From: Planctomycetota bacterium
GTDB lineage: Bacteria > Planctomycetota > J058 > JAJDCP01
Direction of reading: 5' to 3'
Length of the DNA: 64,000 nt
Assembly (NCBI GenBank): GCA_029260765.1
Contig: JAJDCP010000165.1
Span: 1-64,000, forward strand
Shown here: positions 1 through 8,480 of the stretch, one piece after another
Numbering within the stretch: position 1 is the first letter of the stretch
Layout: the number at the start of each line of letters is the position of its first letter
The notes under the pieces: model-generated
What the model saw: the letters and a program-made list of their open reading frames with translations, nothing else
Told to the model about the DNA's origin: nothing
Database searches by the model: none
Translations under genes and position numbers: made by a program

Positions 1-214
1 GTTCGTAGCGTGGACCCGTATGGCCGTGATAATTTGGACTTGTGCAGCGAAGACGCTAGGTGTTTATCTTCGAGCAGCGAGAGGTCTAATTCGCCGGTCA
101 GGCGGGGCCGCAGCATAAACTGGTGGCGGATTCGGGTTAACGACCCTGGCTCGGATCGCGTACCTGGTCGGTCTCCCCGGCCAGATGGGTCGGCAACCTT
201 GTCCCGGAGGAAAC

Positions 215-2707
215 ATGCGGAAAACGATGATGTGGGGTCTGGCCTTGTTGCTGACCCTCAGCCTGCCTGTGTGGGCGCAGTACCCCGAAGCCAGCGAAGT
301 GCTGGCCGAGATGGAATTCGGCCAGGGCCTGTTCCAGACCTACACGAGTGAGCAAGAGCTGTACCTGGGCGTAGGCGACGACATGCTCGACGTCCCCTTC
401 TTGATCGCCACCACCGTCACCAGCGGTGGTGAGGTGACGGGCTACCAGTGGAACGACTACCTGGTCTGTTTTGAGAAGATCGGCGACCAGATCGTGCTGG
501 TCGAGAAGAACACCAGCTACCTGAGCGACGGTGTGCTCGAAGACGCCGTCTCGCGCACCCACACCGACCGCGTGTTGTTCGCGTTTCCCATCGAGGCGAT
601 GAACTCCGACTGGGGCACCTACGTAATCGACGCCGGCATGTTGTTCGCGAACAACTGCGATGTGTTGTTCGGCGGGGGTTTTGTCTTCGATGCCAGTTTG
701 GCTCGCCTCTCGCTCAAGCCTTTTGCGGACAACCTCGAGATCTCCTTCACGATGCCGAACGCCTATGACGGTCAGCTGATGACCGTGCATTACAGTGTCT
801 CTCGGCTGTCCGACAACGACTACACGCCCCGGCATGCGGACCCGCGGGTCGGCTATTTCTTGACTGCCCAGAAAGACCTGAGCAACGGCAGCTACGAAGA
901 AGGCCAGTTCGTCCGGCTGATCAACCGCTGGAACGTGCAGAAGCTCGATCCTTCCCTCGATGTTTCGCCGCCGGCCGAGCCGATCATCTTCTACATCGAG
1001 AAGACGGTTCCCGTCCGATTCCGGCAGGCAGTTGCCGAGGGCATCCTCGAGTGGAACAAGGCCTTCGAAGCCATCGGCATCGTCGGCGCGATCGTGGTGC
1101 GTCAGCAGACCGACTACAACGAGTTCGCCGATCTCGATCCGGCCGACGTCAACTACAACTTCTTCCGTTGGATCACCAGCGGTTCCGCCTTCGCGATGGG
1201 TCCCTCGCGCGTCAACCCACTGACGGGTGAGATCCTCGACGCCGACATCATCTTCGACGACTCGATGGCCAACTCCTACGAGAGCGAAGGCGCCTTCTAC
1301 TTTGGTGACGAGGCCATGGGCCCGCAGTGGAGCGCGTTCCTCGACAGCTTTGGCGAGAATCACGTGCTGCAGTTGTTCCGCAATCCCGAAACCGAGTTGA
1401 CTGTCGCGGGCCAGCCGGTCGACCGCCACAGCGACCAGCTCTGTTCCCTGGGCAAGGGCCGTACCCACCAGTTGGGGATGGCGCGTCTGGCTCTGGGCGA
1501 TGGCGTGCGCGCGTCGCAGTTCATCAACGCGGTCGTCAAAGACACGGTGATGCATGAAGTCGGTCACACTCTGGGACTGCGCCACAACTTCAAGGCGAGC
1601 ACCTGGCGCTCCCTGGCTGAGATCAACAGCGAAGATGCTCCGCAGGCCATCGCCGGTTCGGTGATGGACTACATTCCGGTCAATATCGCAGGTGAAGGTG
1701 CGCAAGGCGCCTACGCGATGGGGACTCTGGGCCCCTATGATTTCTGGGCGATCGAGTACGGCTACAAGGCTGTCGATGATCCCTCGGAGCTCGAAACCGT
1801 GTTGCAGCGGGTCGCCGAAGAAGGCCTGGCGTACGGGACCGACGAAGACACCATGACTCCCGATCCAGAGGCCGTACGTTGGGATCTGGGCGACGACATG
1901 GTCGCCTATGCTGAGTCGCGCATGAACCTGGCGACATCGATGTGGAACGACGTCCTCGACCGGGTGGTTGAAGACGGCGAGAGCTACACCAAAGCCACGC
2001 CCGCGTTCCGTCGTCTGTTCTTCGAGTACTGGTACGCGGTTCAACTGGCCGGGCGCTACGTCGGCGGCACCTATCTGCACCGCGACTTCAAGGGCGACCC
2101 CAATGGCCGTGCCCCGGTGGTTCCGGTCGAGGCAGAACGCCAACGCCGCGCCCTCGATCTGGCCGTGCGCGTCCTCGAAGGCAGGGACTTCAACTTCCCG
2201 CCCGAGCTGCTGCGGCACCTGGCCGCCGGCCGCTGGAGCCACTGGGGCTCGATGGACTGGTTGGCCGATACCACCTTCCCGATCCGTGATACCGTGCTGG
2301 CCGCGCAGCTTCGTTGCTACGGCGCGGTGCTGAATCCCAGCACCCTCGACGAGCTGCTGGGCCAGAGCTACCTGAGCGATGAAGAGAACCCTGTCACCGC
2401 CGAGGAGGTGGTCGATACGCTCTTCGATGCCGTGTTCGGCGAGTTCCTGCTCGACGCCCAGGTGAGCAAGCTCAGCGACATGCGCCGCAACCTGCAGCGC
2501 TCCGTCAGCGAGCACTTGATCGGCATGTTGCTCGACGGCTCGTCGGGCTGGTACCCGCCCGAGGTGCGCGCGACCGTGCGCATGAAGCTCAAGACCCTGG
2601 TCAAGAGCCTGAATGTCACCAGCGACGATCTGCCGACGCAGGTGCATGTTGCGGATCTCGAAGACCGCATCCAGCGTGCCCTGAGCGCGGAGTTCTCTCA
2701 GAACTGA
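215..2707 (+). CDS. Secreted zinc-dependent metalloprotease (DUF4953/DUF5117-like)
   Basis: An 830-residue protein. The ATG at 215 is preceded by GGAGG and opens a signal peptide (MRKTMMWGLALLLTLSLPVWAQ), so it is preferred over an in-frame ATG 30 bp upstream. The zinc motif HEVGHTLGLRH lies at residues 447-457 (His447, Glu448, His451, His457), which is the extended metzincin-type HExxHxxGxxH pattern, followed by NF as in the large DUF5117/DUF4953 group of secreted bacterial metalloproteases. A downstream Met in GSVMDY (near residue 485) fits the Met-turn. It probably acts in the periplasm or outside the cell on unknown substrates. It is followed by a strong hairpin and appears monocistronic. 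No adjacent inhibitor or secretion gene is visible. Family-level assignment is firm; the substrate is unknown. Confidence 0.85.
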   Translation: MRKTMMWGLALLLTLSLPVWAQYPEASEVLAEMEFGQGLFQTYTSEQELYLGVGDDMLDVPFLIATTVTSGGEVTGYQWNDYLVCFEKIGDQIVLVEKNTSYLSDGVLEDAVSRTHTDRVLFAFPIEAMNSDWGTYVIDAGMLFANNCDVLFGGGFVFDASLARLSLKPFADNLEISFTMPNAYDGQLMTVHYSVSRLSDNDYTPRHADPRVGYFLTAQKDLSNGSYEEGQFVRLINRWNVQKLDPSLDVSPPAEPIIFYIEKTVPVRFRQAVAEGILEWNKAFEAIGIVGAIVVRQQTDYNEFADLDPADVNYNFFRWITSGSAFAMGPSRVNPLTGEILDADIIFDDSMANSYESEGAFYFGDEAMGPQWSAFLDSFGENHVLQLFRNPETELTVAGQPVDRHSDQLCSLGKGRTHQLGMARLALGDGVRASQFINAVVKDTVMHEVGHTLGLRHNFKASTWRSLAEINSEDAPQAIAGSVMDYIPVNIAGEGAQGAYAMGTLGPYDFWAIEYGYKAVDDPSELETVLQRVAEEGLAYGTDEDTMTPDPEAVRWDLGDDMVAYAESRMNLATSMWNDVLDRVVEDGESYTKATPAFRRLFFEYWYAVQLAGRYVGGTYLHRDFKGDPNGRAPVVPVEAERQRRALDLAVRVLEGRDFNFPPELLRHLAAGRWSHWGSMDWLADTTFPIRDTVLAAQLRCYGAVLNPSTLDELLGQSYLSDEENPVTAEEVVDTLFDAVFGEFLLDAQVSKLSDMRRNLQRSVSEHLIGMLLDGSSGWYPPEVRATVRMKLKTLVKSLNVTSDDLPTQVHVADLEDRIQRALSAEFSQN

Positions 2708-2727
2708 GCGGACACTGCGCGGTTTCA

Positions 2728-2758
2728 GGGAACGGCGGGCGCCAGGCCCGCCGTTTCC
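2728..2758 (+). terminator. GC-rich hairpin after the metalloprotease gene
   Basis: Two 13-nt arms (2728-2740 and 2746-2758) pair with only one G-U mismatch around a 5-nt loop. The hairpin begins 20 nt after the stop codon. There is no long T-run, so termination may be factor-assisted. Confidence 0.65.
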
Positions 2759-2817
2759 TATGGGAAGTGTGCGGCTGGTCTGATAGCCTCCGTGCAACCA
2801 AAATCAAGGAGAGCAGC

Positions 2818-3858
2818 ATGCCTTGCGATATCCGGCAATTCGCACGCTCCGGCGGGTGAGCGGGCAAACTCAGTCCGTCGGACTTGAGCGATATTCTACA
2901 GGGGGTCCCGCTGCCCGGCTCTGCGCAGCTGCTGGTCGGACACGGAACCTCGGATGATGCAGCCGTCTTGCAGCGCTCCGAAACTGAGGCGCTGGTCTTC
3001 ACCACCGACTTCATCACGCCGCTGGTCGCTGATCCTTTCGTGTTTGGCCAGATCGCGGCCGCCAACGCGATCTCGGACATCTTCGCGATGGGGGGCCGGC
3101 CGCTGCTGGCATTGAACATCTGCTGCTTCCCGTCCAAGGGCGTGCCGCACGAGGTGCTGAACGCCGTCTTGCGAGGAGGCGCGGACATGGCGGCCCAGTG
3201 TGGCTGCCTGATCGCCGGTGGCCACACCGTCAAAGATGACGAGCTGAAGTACGGCATGGCGGTCGTCGGCACTGTGCATCCTGCCAGGCTGCGGCGGAAC
3301 TCCACCGCGCGCGTGGGGGATAAGCTGGTCCTCAGCAAGCCGATCGGCTCCGGTGTGCTGGTGCACTCGGCGAAGAAGAAGCTCTGCCCGGAAGAGCTGC
3401 TCAGCGCCGCGTGCGTCTGGATGCTGCGGCCGAACAAGGACGCGATGGAGGTCGCCCGCGACGCCGACGTCTCGGCGATGACCGACATCACCGGATTCGG
3501 CCTGGCCGGTCACGGCTTGGAGATGGCGAAGGGCGCAGGCGTAGGACTGCGGCTGCGGGTGCGGGATCTGCCGGCGTTCGAGGGCTCCCTGGGGCTGTTT
3601 CGAGAGGGCATCCGTTCGGGCATGACCGGCTCGAACCGTGAGACGGTGGACAGCGCGCTGCGCATGCCGGCAGAGATCCCGCGGGAGTATCTCGAGCTGA
3701 TCTGCGATCCGCAGACTTCCGGGGGTTTGTTGATGGCCGTTGCGCCTGCGCAGGCCTCCGAGGTGGTCGCATCACTGCGGGCGCGGGGGGATACCCAGGC
3801 CGCCGAGATCGGAGAGGTCTTCGACACGCAGGGGGAGCCGCGGCTCGAGCTGGTGTAG
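2818..3858 (+). CDS. selD: Selenide, water dikinase containing selenocysteine (Sec14 encoded by UGA)
   Basis: Selenophosphate synthetase makes selenophosphate from selenide and ATP for selenocysteine and selenouridine synthesis. Reading from ATG 2818 (AAGGAGAG upstream) gives MPCDIRQFARSGG, then an in-frame UGA at 2857-2859, then AGKLSPSDLSDIL. This matches the SelD N-terminal loop, where E. coli has Cys17-Gly-Cys-Lys20: UGA sits at the catalytic Cys position and Lys17 aligns with the essential Lys. The frame then runs uninterrupted for 332 more codons through the family core (DDAAVL; TTDFITPLV; FGQIAAANAISDIFAMGG; GGHTVKDDELKYGMAV; CDPQTSGGLL), giving 346 residues, the normal SelD size. A stem-loop begins 9 nt after the UGA. 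A caller that treats UGA as stop would start at the TTG at 2884 and lose the active-site loop. No other selenocysteine gene is visible in the window. Confidence 0.93.
2869..2888 (+). promoter_or_regulatory. Candidate bacterial SECIS element
   Basis: CTCA-GTCC (2869-2876) pairs with GGAC and TGAG (2880-2883 and 2885-2888) around the apical triplet GTC, leaving U2884 bulged. The stem starts 9 nt downstream of the UGA. Bacterial SECIS hairpins sit immediately after the Sec codon, and their upper stem commonly carries a bulged U, so position and shape both fit SelB recruitment. Confidence 0.72.
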
Positions 3859-3862
3859 GGGG

Positions 3863-4020
3863 GAGCCGGAGCCGGATCCGATCGCGAATCCGAATCCGGA
3901 GCCGGATCCGATCGCGAATACGAATCCGAGTCCGAACCCGAATCCGAACCCGAGTCCGAACCCGAGTCCGAACCCGAATCCGAATCCGACTCCGAATCCG
4001 AATCCGACTCCAACTCCGAT
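3863..4020. repeat. Degenerate CCGRAT/CCGAGT-type hexamer repeat tract
   Basis: Immediately after selD, about 150 bp consist of 6-bp units such as CCGAAT, CCGAGT, CCGAAC, CCGGAT and CCGACT, including a near-duplicate block (GCCGGATCCGATCGCGAAT) at 3870 and 3901. Every frame is open across it, encoding PNPSPN-like or SDSDSG-like strings, but none is joined convincingly to a gene. It is best read as a low-complexity expansion. Confidence 0.75.
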
Positions 4021-4208
4021 CAGCGATTCTCTCCCTATTGGACGAACAGCTGGGTCCAGCCTTGCGAGCGACTCTCCTGCCTCTGCCTGATTCGCTGAGC
4101 CAACGCGGGAGCGGGCCTGTCCCCGGCACCATCCCTGGTCCAGCGCTCGCCTGCGCAGAGGGAAGACGTAAGGAGGTGGCGAGGAACGCCCTGTCGACTA
4201 TCGTTCGA

Positions 4209-4257
4209 CCTGGGGGTTCCATCGATCCCCGGGAGGACCGTGGTCGCCCTTTTTTTT
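4209..4257 (+). terminator. Weak hairpin followed by a T8 run
   Basis: CCTGGGG (4209-4215) can pair with CCCCGGG (4227-4233), and a short GACC/GGTC stem (4236-4239, 4242-4245) is followed by eight T at 4250-4257. It could terminate leftward-reading-through selD transcripts coming from upstream. The stems are short, so this is tentative. Confidence 0.35.
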
Positions 4258-4344
4258 CTGCCATAATCAGCACGATCCCATCAATGTCCGGCCCGCGATC
4301 AGGGGGAGAAGATTCCCAACCGTGGCACGATCCTGTTTTGTCTC

Positions 4345-4590
4345 ATGCTGACCCTTTGTCCGGCAGACGGGGAAGCGCTGATCAACGACTTGGATCACAA
4401 GGATCCCCGCGAACGCACGGCGCCTATAGACAACTTCTCGAGCGCGGAGTCGAGCTGCTGGAGTTCCTTGCCGAGGCGTGTCAGAACAGCCGGCCCGAAG
4501 TCGCAGAGCAGCTCGAGAGGCTGGAATTCAGGGTAGGTGCGGGACTCGACACCACGGTTGACGTCCGCGAGCGGGCAATCGAGGTCAGTG
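4345..4590 (+). pseudogene. HEAT-repeat protein fragment, frameshifted
   Basis: ATG 4345 opens MLTLCPADGEALINDLDHKDPRERTA. After about position 4421 the same pattern continues in another frame as YRQLLERGVELLEFLAEA and then NSRPEVAEQLERLEFR. Together these read as one HEAT/ARM-like repeat of the type LIxDLxxxDxRxRxAAxRxLLxxG. One missing G near 4421 would join them. Codon third positions are strongly GC across both halves. The downstream remainder is unrecognisable, so the gene is truncated as well as shifted. The opposite strand also looks coding-like here (near 4703 to 4450), so the strand call is only moderately sure. Confidence 0.4.
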
Positions 4591-4763
4591 GTGCACGTCT
4601 GCTCTCCGCTCTCGAGCGAAGCACGCTGATAGAGATGCAGGCGGAGGCCGACTGTGGCTGGTGCCGCTGCGTCATGCAGCAGGCCCTTCTGGTCGTACGG
4701 CAAGGGTTGCTGTTGTGATGCAGCCTCTCAGTCGCGGGTAGCTGCCGGCTCAATCCAACCTGC

Positions 4764-5805
4764 TCAAAAGCTCGCATTCGGCCGGGTCGTAGGTGTCGTA
4801 GAGCTCGATATGGCGTTGTGCAGCCCCGAGAAACCGACGCCGTAGCCGCGCCAGGTGCCAGCCGCAGCGTCGATGACCCAGACCCTACCCTGGGCGTAGC
4901 TCAGGCTGAAGTGCGAGGCGATCGTGGTGCCTGCCCCGTTCAGCGTGGTGGTGCCGACGCGCCTGCCGGAGTCGTCCCTAGCGGATAGCAAGCCGTGCGA
5001 GTACGTCAGGTAGTAGCCGTTGGAGGTCGCAACGCCACGGGTCTGAGGATAGGCGCTCTGGTTGCCGAGGCTGCCATAGGTGCTGAGAGCCAGCGCGTCG
5101 AGAAAGGTCCCGCTGGCGTCCCAGCGCAGCAGATTTCCCTCGACCATGGCGACCAGGTGGTCTCGCGCGTCGTCGCGACGTGGTTGGGAAGCTTCTCAAG
5201 GGTGATGAAGGTCGAGTTGTTTCCGCTGCCGCCGCACACCGCTCCGAACGGCTGCAGGTTTGTAGCCTCGATCTCGAGCATGGGTGCTACGGCCTGGAAG
5301 ACGAAATTCGGCGACGCTCCATGGTTTTCGCCGCCCGCAGGGTCGTTCCCGAATGCCGTCACGCCGACCCTGTCGCCGCTGTTCCAGAAATTGAATCCCC
5401 AATTGGGTATCGACTTGTTGCCGGTCAGGACCTGTCCCGAAATACGGTAGCAGCAGCCGACTTCAAGTCCGTGGAAAGTCAGGCCGTCGAGGATCAGGTT
5501 CGGTACGTCGCTGACGTCCGAGCCAAGGTACTTCGTCTGCTCAGGAATGGGCGTTGCCGTGGCGCTGGCGGCCCGGGCATCGTTGTCGTTGACCGCTGCG
5601 CGCAAGCCTCGAGCTGGTCGACGAGGTCCAGAAAGGTCTGGTTCACCCCGTCGGCCTCGGCAGGGGTGCCGCTCACAAAGCTGTGCGACACGGCGGCAGG
5701 TGTGGCGAGGGTGCCGGCCACAAGCTCGAGGCGGGTTGCCAGAAGCGCCCCCAGACACAGACTCGCGACCGCCACGGCCAGGATCGTCTTATGGTTGGTA
5801 GACAT
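4764..5805 (-). pseudogene. Broken gene for a secreted surface protein, two frameshifts
   Basis: The reading begins at 5805 with a signal peptide (MSTNHKTILAVAVASLCLGA) and the segment VSHSFVSGTPAEADGVNQTF. Near 5600 it shifts frame and continues as ATPIPEQTKYLGSDVSDV through FNFWNSGDRVGVTAFGNDP to STFITLEKLPNHVATTR. Near 5165 it shifts again to MVEGNLLRWDASGTFLDALA and ends at 4764 with GYGVGFSGLHNAISSS. All three pieces have good codon bias. The last third (WDASGTFLDALALS; GRVWVIDAAAGTWRGYG) looks beta-propeller-like and could come from a different original gene joined by deletion. The N-terminal HSF-GT-A-VN segment resembles the divergent gene at 6067. Confidence 0.6.
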
Positions 5806-6031
5806 GACACACTCCTCGCCAGCAGGCCGCGTCGCGCAGGCTGTGCTGTTGCTGTGAACGTTGATAGAGGATCTCTTTTCCCAATTGCGTCGGTTGACAA
5901 AGAACGTTGATCACAAGTGGATGTCGCAAAGCAAGCAAGCCGAAACCGTGCCTTTGGGAGCGACAGTCGAATGCTCTACGATTGTCTCTAAATGTCAGCA
6001 ATTTGAGGCTCGCTCACCCTACTGCTACGCT

Positions 6032-6049
6032 GATCGTAAACTTACGATC
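6032..6049. promoter_or_regulatory. Perfect palindrome GATCGTAA-AC-TTACGATC
   Basis: Two perfect 8-bp arms separated by 2 bp, ending 17 bp before the ATG at 6067 and just upstream of its AAAGGAG ribosome-binding site. It could be an operator for the gene at 6067 or a 5'-leader hairpin. No cognate regulator can be named. Confidence 0.4.
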
Positions 6050-6066
6050 CCAAAGGAGCGCTCCGG

Positions 6067-6732
6067 ATGAAGATCACCGTACACCTGGGTTTCAAGAGCA
6101 CGTTGCTGGGCCTGGTGGCTGCTGCCTGCGTCTTGCTGCCCGCCTGGCTCGTCGCCTCGCAGGTGGGGACGCTACACAGCTTCGCGGGCGGTACCACCGC
6201 CAGCGCCTCGCAGGTCAACGACAACTTTGACGCCGTCAAAGACGCCGTCGACGACAACTTCGGCCGCATCACGGAGTGGGTCGAGTTCCCCATGATCATC
6301 TCGGCCACGGGTACCGCGCCGGCCAAGGCGACCCAAGTCGTCCATGACCAGGCGTTCTGGCGGCGGGTCGGTGACTCTATGGAGATCCACTACGCCTACC
6401 GCCACGACAACAACGCCGGAGCTGCGATAGGCGCCGGTGTCTATCTATTCGGTCTGCCGGCCGGCTACCAGATCGATGCCAGCAAGATCCGCTTCACGAG
6501 CTCTGATGTCGTCGATGGCATCGTTGGTCCGGCGGCGGTGCTCGTCGCCAGCTCGAGCGCTCACGGCTACGTCAAGGTGCATGACACCACCCACCTGAAG
6601 ATGATCGCCGATCGCGACGACGCACAGTTTCTCGATCAATCGGTGCAGGGAACCGCGACGGACTTCGGGCTGCATCAACCCAGCGTGCGCTACTCCTTCC
6701 GCGCGGTGGTGCCCATCGTTGGTTGGCACTAG
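6067..6732 (+). CDS. Secreted protein with N-terminal HSF-GT-A-VN module, unknown function
   Basis: A 221-residue protein with a strong AAAGGAG 7-8 bp before the ATG. Residues 1-31 form a signal peptide (KSTLLGLVAAACVLLPAWLVA). The segment TLHSFAGGTTASASQVNDNF (about 36-55) is an N-terminal module I associate with many secreted, fibre-like proteins of environmental bacteria. The C-terminal part (FWRRVGDSMEIHYAYRHDNN; VYLFGLPAGYQID; YSFRAVVPIVGWH) reads as a beta-rich domain like those at the heads of tail-fibre or adhesin proteins. The gene is divergent from the broken relative ending upstream. A degenerate copy of its last 78 bp lies 1.7 kb downstream. The function is not known. Confidence 0.72.
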   Translation: MKITVHLGFKSTLLGLVAAACVLLPAWLVASQVGTLHSFAGGTTASASQVNDNFDAVKDAVDDNFGRITEWVEFPMIISATGTAPAKATQVVHDQAFWRRVGDSMEIHYAYRHDNNAGAAIGAGVYLFGLPAGYQIDASKIRFTSSDVVDGIVGPAAVLVASSSAHGYVKVHDTTHLKMIADRDDAQFLDQSVQGTATDFGLHQPSVRYSFRAVVPIVGWH

Positions 6733-6765
6733 GTTCTGTTTCATAACCTCGAGAACCCTCCATTT

Positions 6766-6825
6766 TTCGTAGGGGAGGGGTTCACCCCCTCCCGCGTCGG
6801 GCGGGGATTAACCCCGCACCCTACG
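6766..6825. repeat. REP-like double-hairpin palindrome
   Basis: Outer arms CGTAGGG (6766-6772) and CCCTACG (6819-6825) enclose two internal GC-rich palindromes, GGGAGGGG-TTC-ACCCCCTCCC and GCGGGG-ATTA-ACCCCGC. This organisation is typical of REP/BIME-type dispersed repeats mobilised by RAYT transposases. Only one copy was noticed in the window. It could also act as a terminator for the gene ending at 6732. Confidence 0.65.
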
Positions 6826-7266
6826 AGCAGAGTCCCTTAGCTCGCCGGCCTCCCGGTAGGTTTTCAAACAGACCCTGGCCTGGAGTTTGGTTATTCTTTG
6901 TCGGGGAGGGATGTGTGCCCTCCGATGAACCAGAAGTGGCGGTCTCTCAGCGAAAAACGGGCGGGCGTGAAGCCTGCCACTGCAAGACGTCTGAGGTTAC
7001 GCCACAGACCCCAGTTTTGATTGGCCAACCGGTCTTCTTTCCACAACAGCTTTTGGAACCGAGGTGTCTGCAGAGCCTTGAACCTGCAATACCGGGTGAC
7101 AACCGTAGCGCGTCTCTCAGAAACAGGAGCAGAGCTGTGCCGACACCCAAAGGACGCTTCTGAGCGCTCGTGGCGAAGTACTGGACGGTTTCGCGGCTAC
7201 GGGTGGTCGCGGGAGCGTAGGTATTCTAGTGCCCATCTGTCGGTCTCAGAATCCAACGCTGCGCGT
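6826..7266. other. Intergenic stretch with no supported gene
   Basis: I see no convincing reading frame: codon bias is poor in all frames. The stretch GGGAGGGATGTGTGCCCTCC (6904-6923) forms a small inverted repeat. Part of the region is presumably the promoter of the gene at 7267. Confidence 0.5.
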
Positions 7267-7818
7267 ATGCGCCAGCCATGGAGGACGCAAGTGGCTTCTT
7301 CGACGCGACCCAAGCAGCGTCTGTCGGCTCTGCTTCACCCTACGTTGCTGTTGTTTGCCGTCGCCACGGTCGCGTTCTTCTTCGCCCACGTGGAGATCGA
7401 GATCGAGGGGCCCGTCGGTTGGGCAGCGTCGCTTCCTAGCTGGCGGATCGAGTCGCACTGGTTGCTCGACATCTTCTGGGGGGGGCGGCCGCTGACCGGC
7501 TACCACGCCTGGGTCTTCTCCTTCATGGCGCTCGTCTTCCATCTGCCGTTGGCGCTCGTCGGCAGTTGGTCCCTGCGCCTCGAGGCACGCATCATCGGTT
7601 GTCTGTGTTTGTTCTGGATCTGCGAGGACCTTCTCTGGTTCATCCTGAATCCGGCCTTCGGCTGGGCGCGGTTCGTTCCGGCACACGTTCCCTGGCACAA
7701 GAGTTGGTTTGCGGGCCTGCCGACCGACTACTGGACGTTCACCCTGGTCGGTGGTTGCCTCTTGGCGTTTTCCTTCTGGAATCGCCCGGGGAAGGCCGTG
7801 AGCCCTCCCGGCGCATAA
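7267..7818 (+). CDS. Integral membrane protein, unknown function
   Basis: 183 residues starting at ATG 7267; further upstream codons in this frame are poor, so a longer start is not favoured. There are about four membrane segments: LLFAVATVAFFFAHVEIEIE, FSFMALVFHLPLALVGSW, IIGCLCLFWICEDLLWFIL and DYWTFTLVGGCLLAFSFW. Conserved-looking polar/aromatic stretches sit between them (WRIESHWLLDIFWGG; PLTGYHAW; WARFVPAHVPWHKSW). I believe this belongs to a conserved but uncharacterised membrane family. It stands alone between two eroded stretches. Confidence 0.65.
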   Translation: MRQPWRTQVASSTRPKQRLSALLHPTLLLFAVATVAFFFAHVEIEIEGPVGWAASLPSWRIESHWLLDIFWGGRPLTGYHAWVFSFMALVFHLPLALVGSWSLRLEARIIGCLCLFWICEDLLWFILNPAFGWARFVPAHVPWHKSWFAGLPTDYWTFTLVGGCLLAFSFWNRPGKAVSPPGA

Positions 7819-7946
7819 CAGTGTCGGCGTGCAGCGGGCTGGCAGCAGGCCTGTCGGGTTTCTGCGCAACGACAAGCCGGTCTGGTTTGGTCCACAGGGC
7901 CCCTGATTGAGGGGCTGGACGGGTGGCACCCGCTGGGGGAAAATCA

Positions 7947-8378
7947 GTGAAGATCTATCTCCATTGGTGGCTGCGCACTGTAGCAAGAAACGCAACAGAA
8001 CGGTGGTCGCCGCAGTGGGTGTCGTTGCGTGGCCAGGATTGCGCGTGCTGGCGCCCGGCGACGGTGGCCGCACGGCGACCATGGCGCTGCTTGCGGGCGG
8101 AGTGTTCGGATCACCCGGTTTGTCCATCATCGTGTTGGGACTGCTGATCCCACGCATCGATCCTGTGGCACGTGTCTTGAGAAACAGCCCTGGCAGCGTT
8201 CGTGCGCTCTGTGCCCGGCGCACTCTGGTGCGTATCGAGGGGGGCCGTACAGATGATCCACAGCATCGAGATCATACTCGGCGATGGACGAACACTCGGA
8301 CTACGCGTGGAGAACGATGGAGCGGATCGAGCGTTGGCAGTGCTGCACCAGGCGCTACCCGATGCGATCGAGCGCTGA
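7947..8378 (+). pseudogene. Decayed PH-like membrane protein, multiple frameshifts
   Basis: Pieces of one protein lie in successive frames. GTG 7947 (GGGGA upstream) begins VKIYLHWWLRTVARN. Another frame continues KKRNRTVVAAVGVV, MALLAGGVFGSPGLSIIVLG and LLIPRIDPVARVLRNSP to ALCARRTLVRIEGG. From 8253 a third frame gives MIHSIEIILGDGRTLGLRVE and NDGADRALAVLHQALPDAIER before a stop. The ending resembles small two-helix membrane proteins with a PH-like C-terminus (xLDDGRxLxLRV...LLxxLxxxLPxA). At least two indels are needed to rejoin it, so it is probably inactive. The last 41 codons alone could be a short ORF with its own GAGGGGG, but the continuity argues for one broken gene. Confidence 0.5.
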
Positions 8379-8400
8379 CGCCAGACCTGCCTGGTACCCA

Positions 8401-8477
8401 GCGACGGCCTGACGGGCTGCATCAACCCAGTGTGCGTCTTCCTTCCGCAAGGTGATGCCTATCGTTGCTGGGCATCA
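8401..8477 (+). pseudogene. Degenerate partial copy of the 3' end of the gene at 6067
   Basis: The sequence here aligns almost end-to-end with 6655-6732: both contain GGGCTGCATCAACCCAG, then G(C/T)GTGCG, CTTCCGC, GGTG(G/A)TGCC(C/T)ATCGTTG and a C-terminal GG-CA. Substitutions and small indels have destroyed the frame. This is direct evidence for an old local duplication followed by decay. Confidence 0.75.
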
Positions 8478-8480
8478 GGC

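Noticed and set aside
137..2797. Very long minus-strand frame opposite the metalloprotease
   Set aside because: It is a mirror of a GC-rich gene with an intact catalytic motif and signal peptide; its own translation has no recognisable domain. The same applies to long opposite-strand frames over alaS, the histidine kinase, the PP2C and the GmhB fusion.
2857..2859. UGA near the selD start read as a stop, making selD an N-terminally truncated gene
   Set aside because: UGA falls exactly at the catalytic Cys position, is preceded by a proper start and ribosome site, and is followed by a SECIS-like hairpin.
3740..4090. PNPSPN-type protein across the hexamer tract
   Set aside because: It overlaps selD in another frame, has no start signal and simply reflects the DNA repeat.
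4395..4703. Minus-strand frame with good codon bias opposite the HEAT-like fragment
   Set aside because: No start, ribosome site or recognisable family; the plus-strand HEAT pattern is clearer. Kept only as a caveat.
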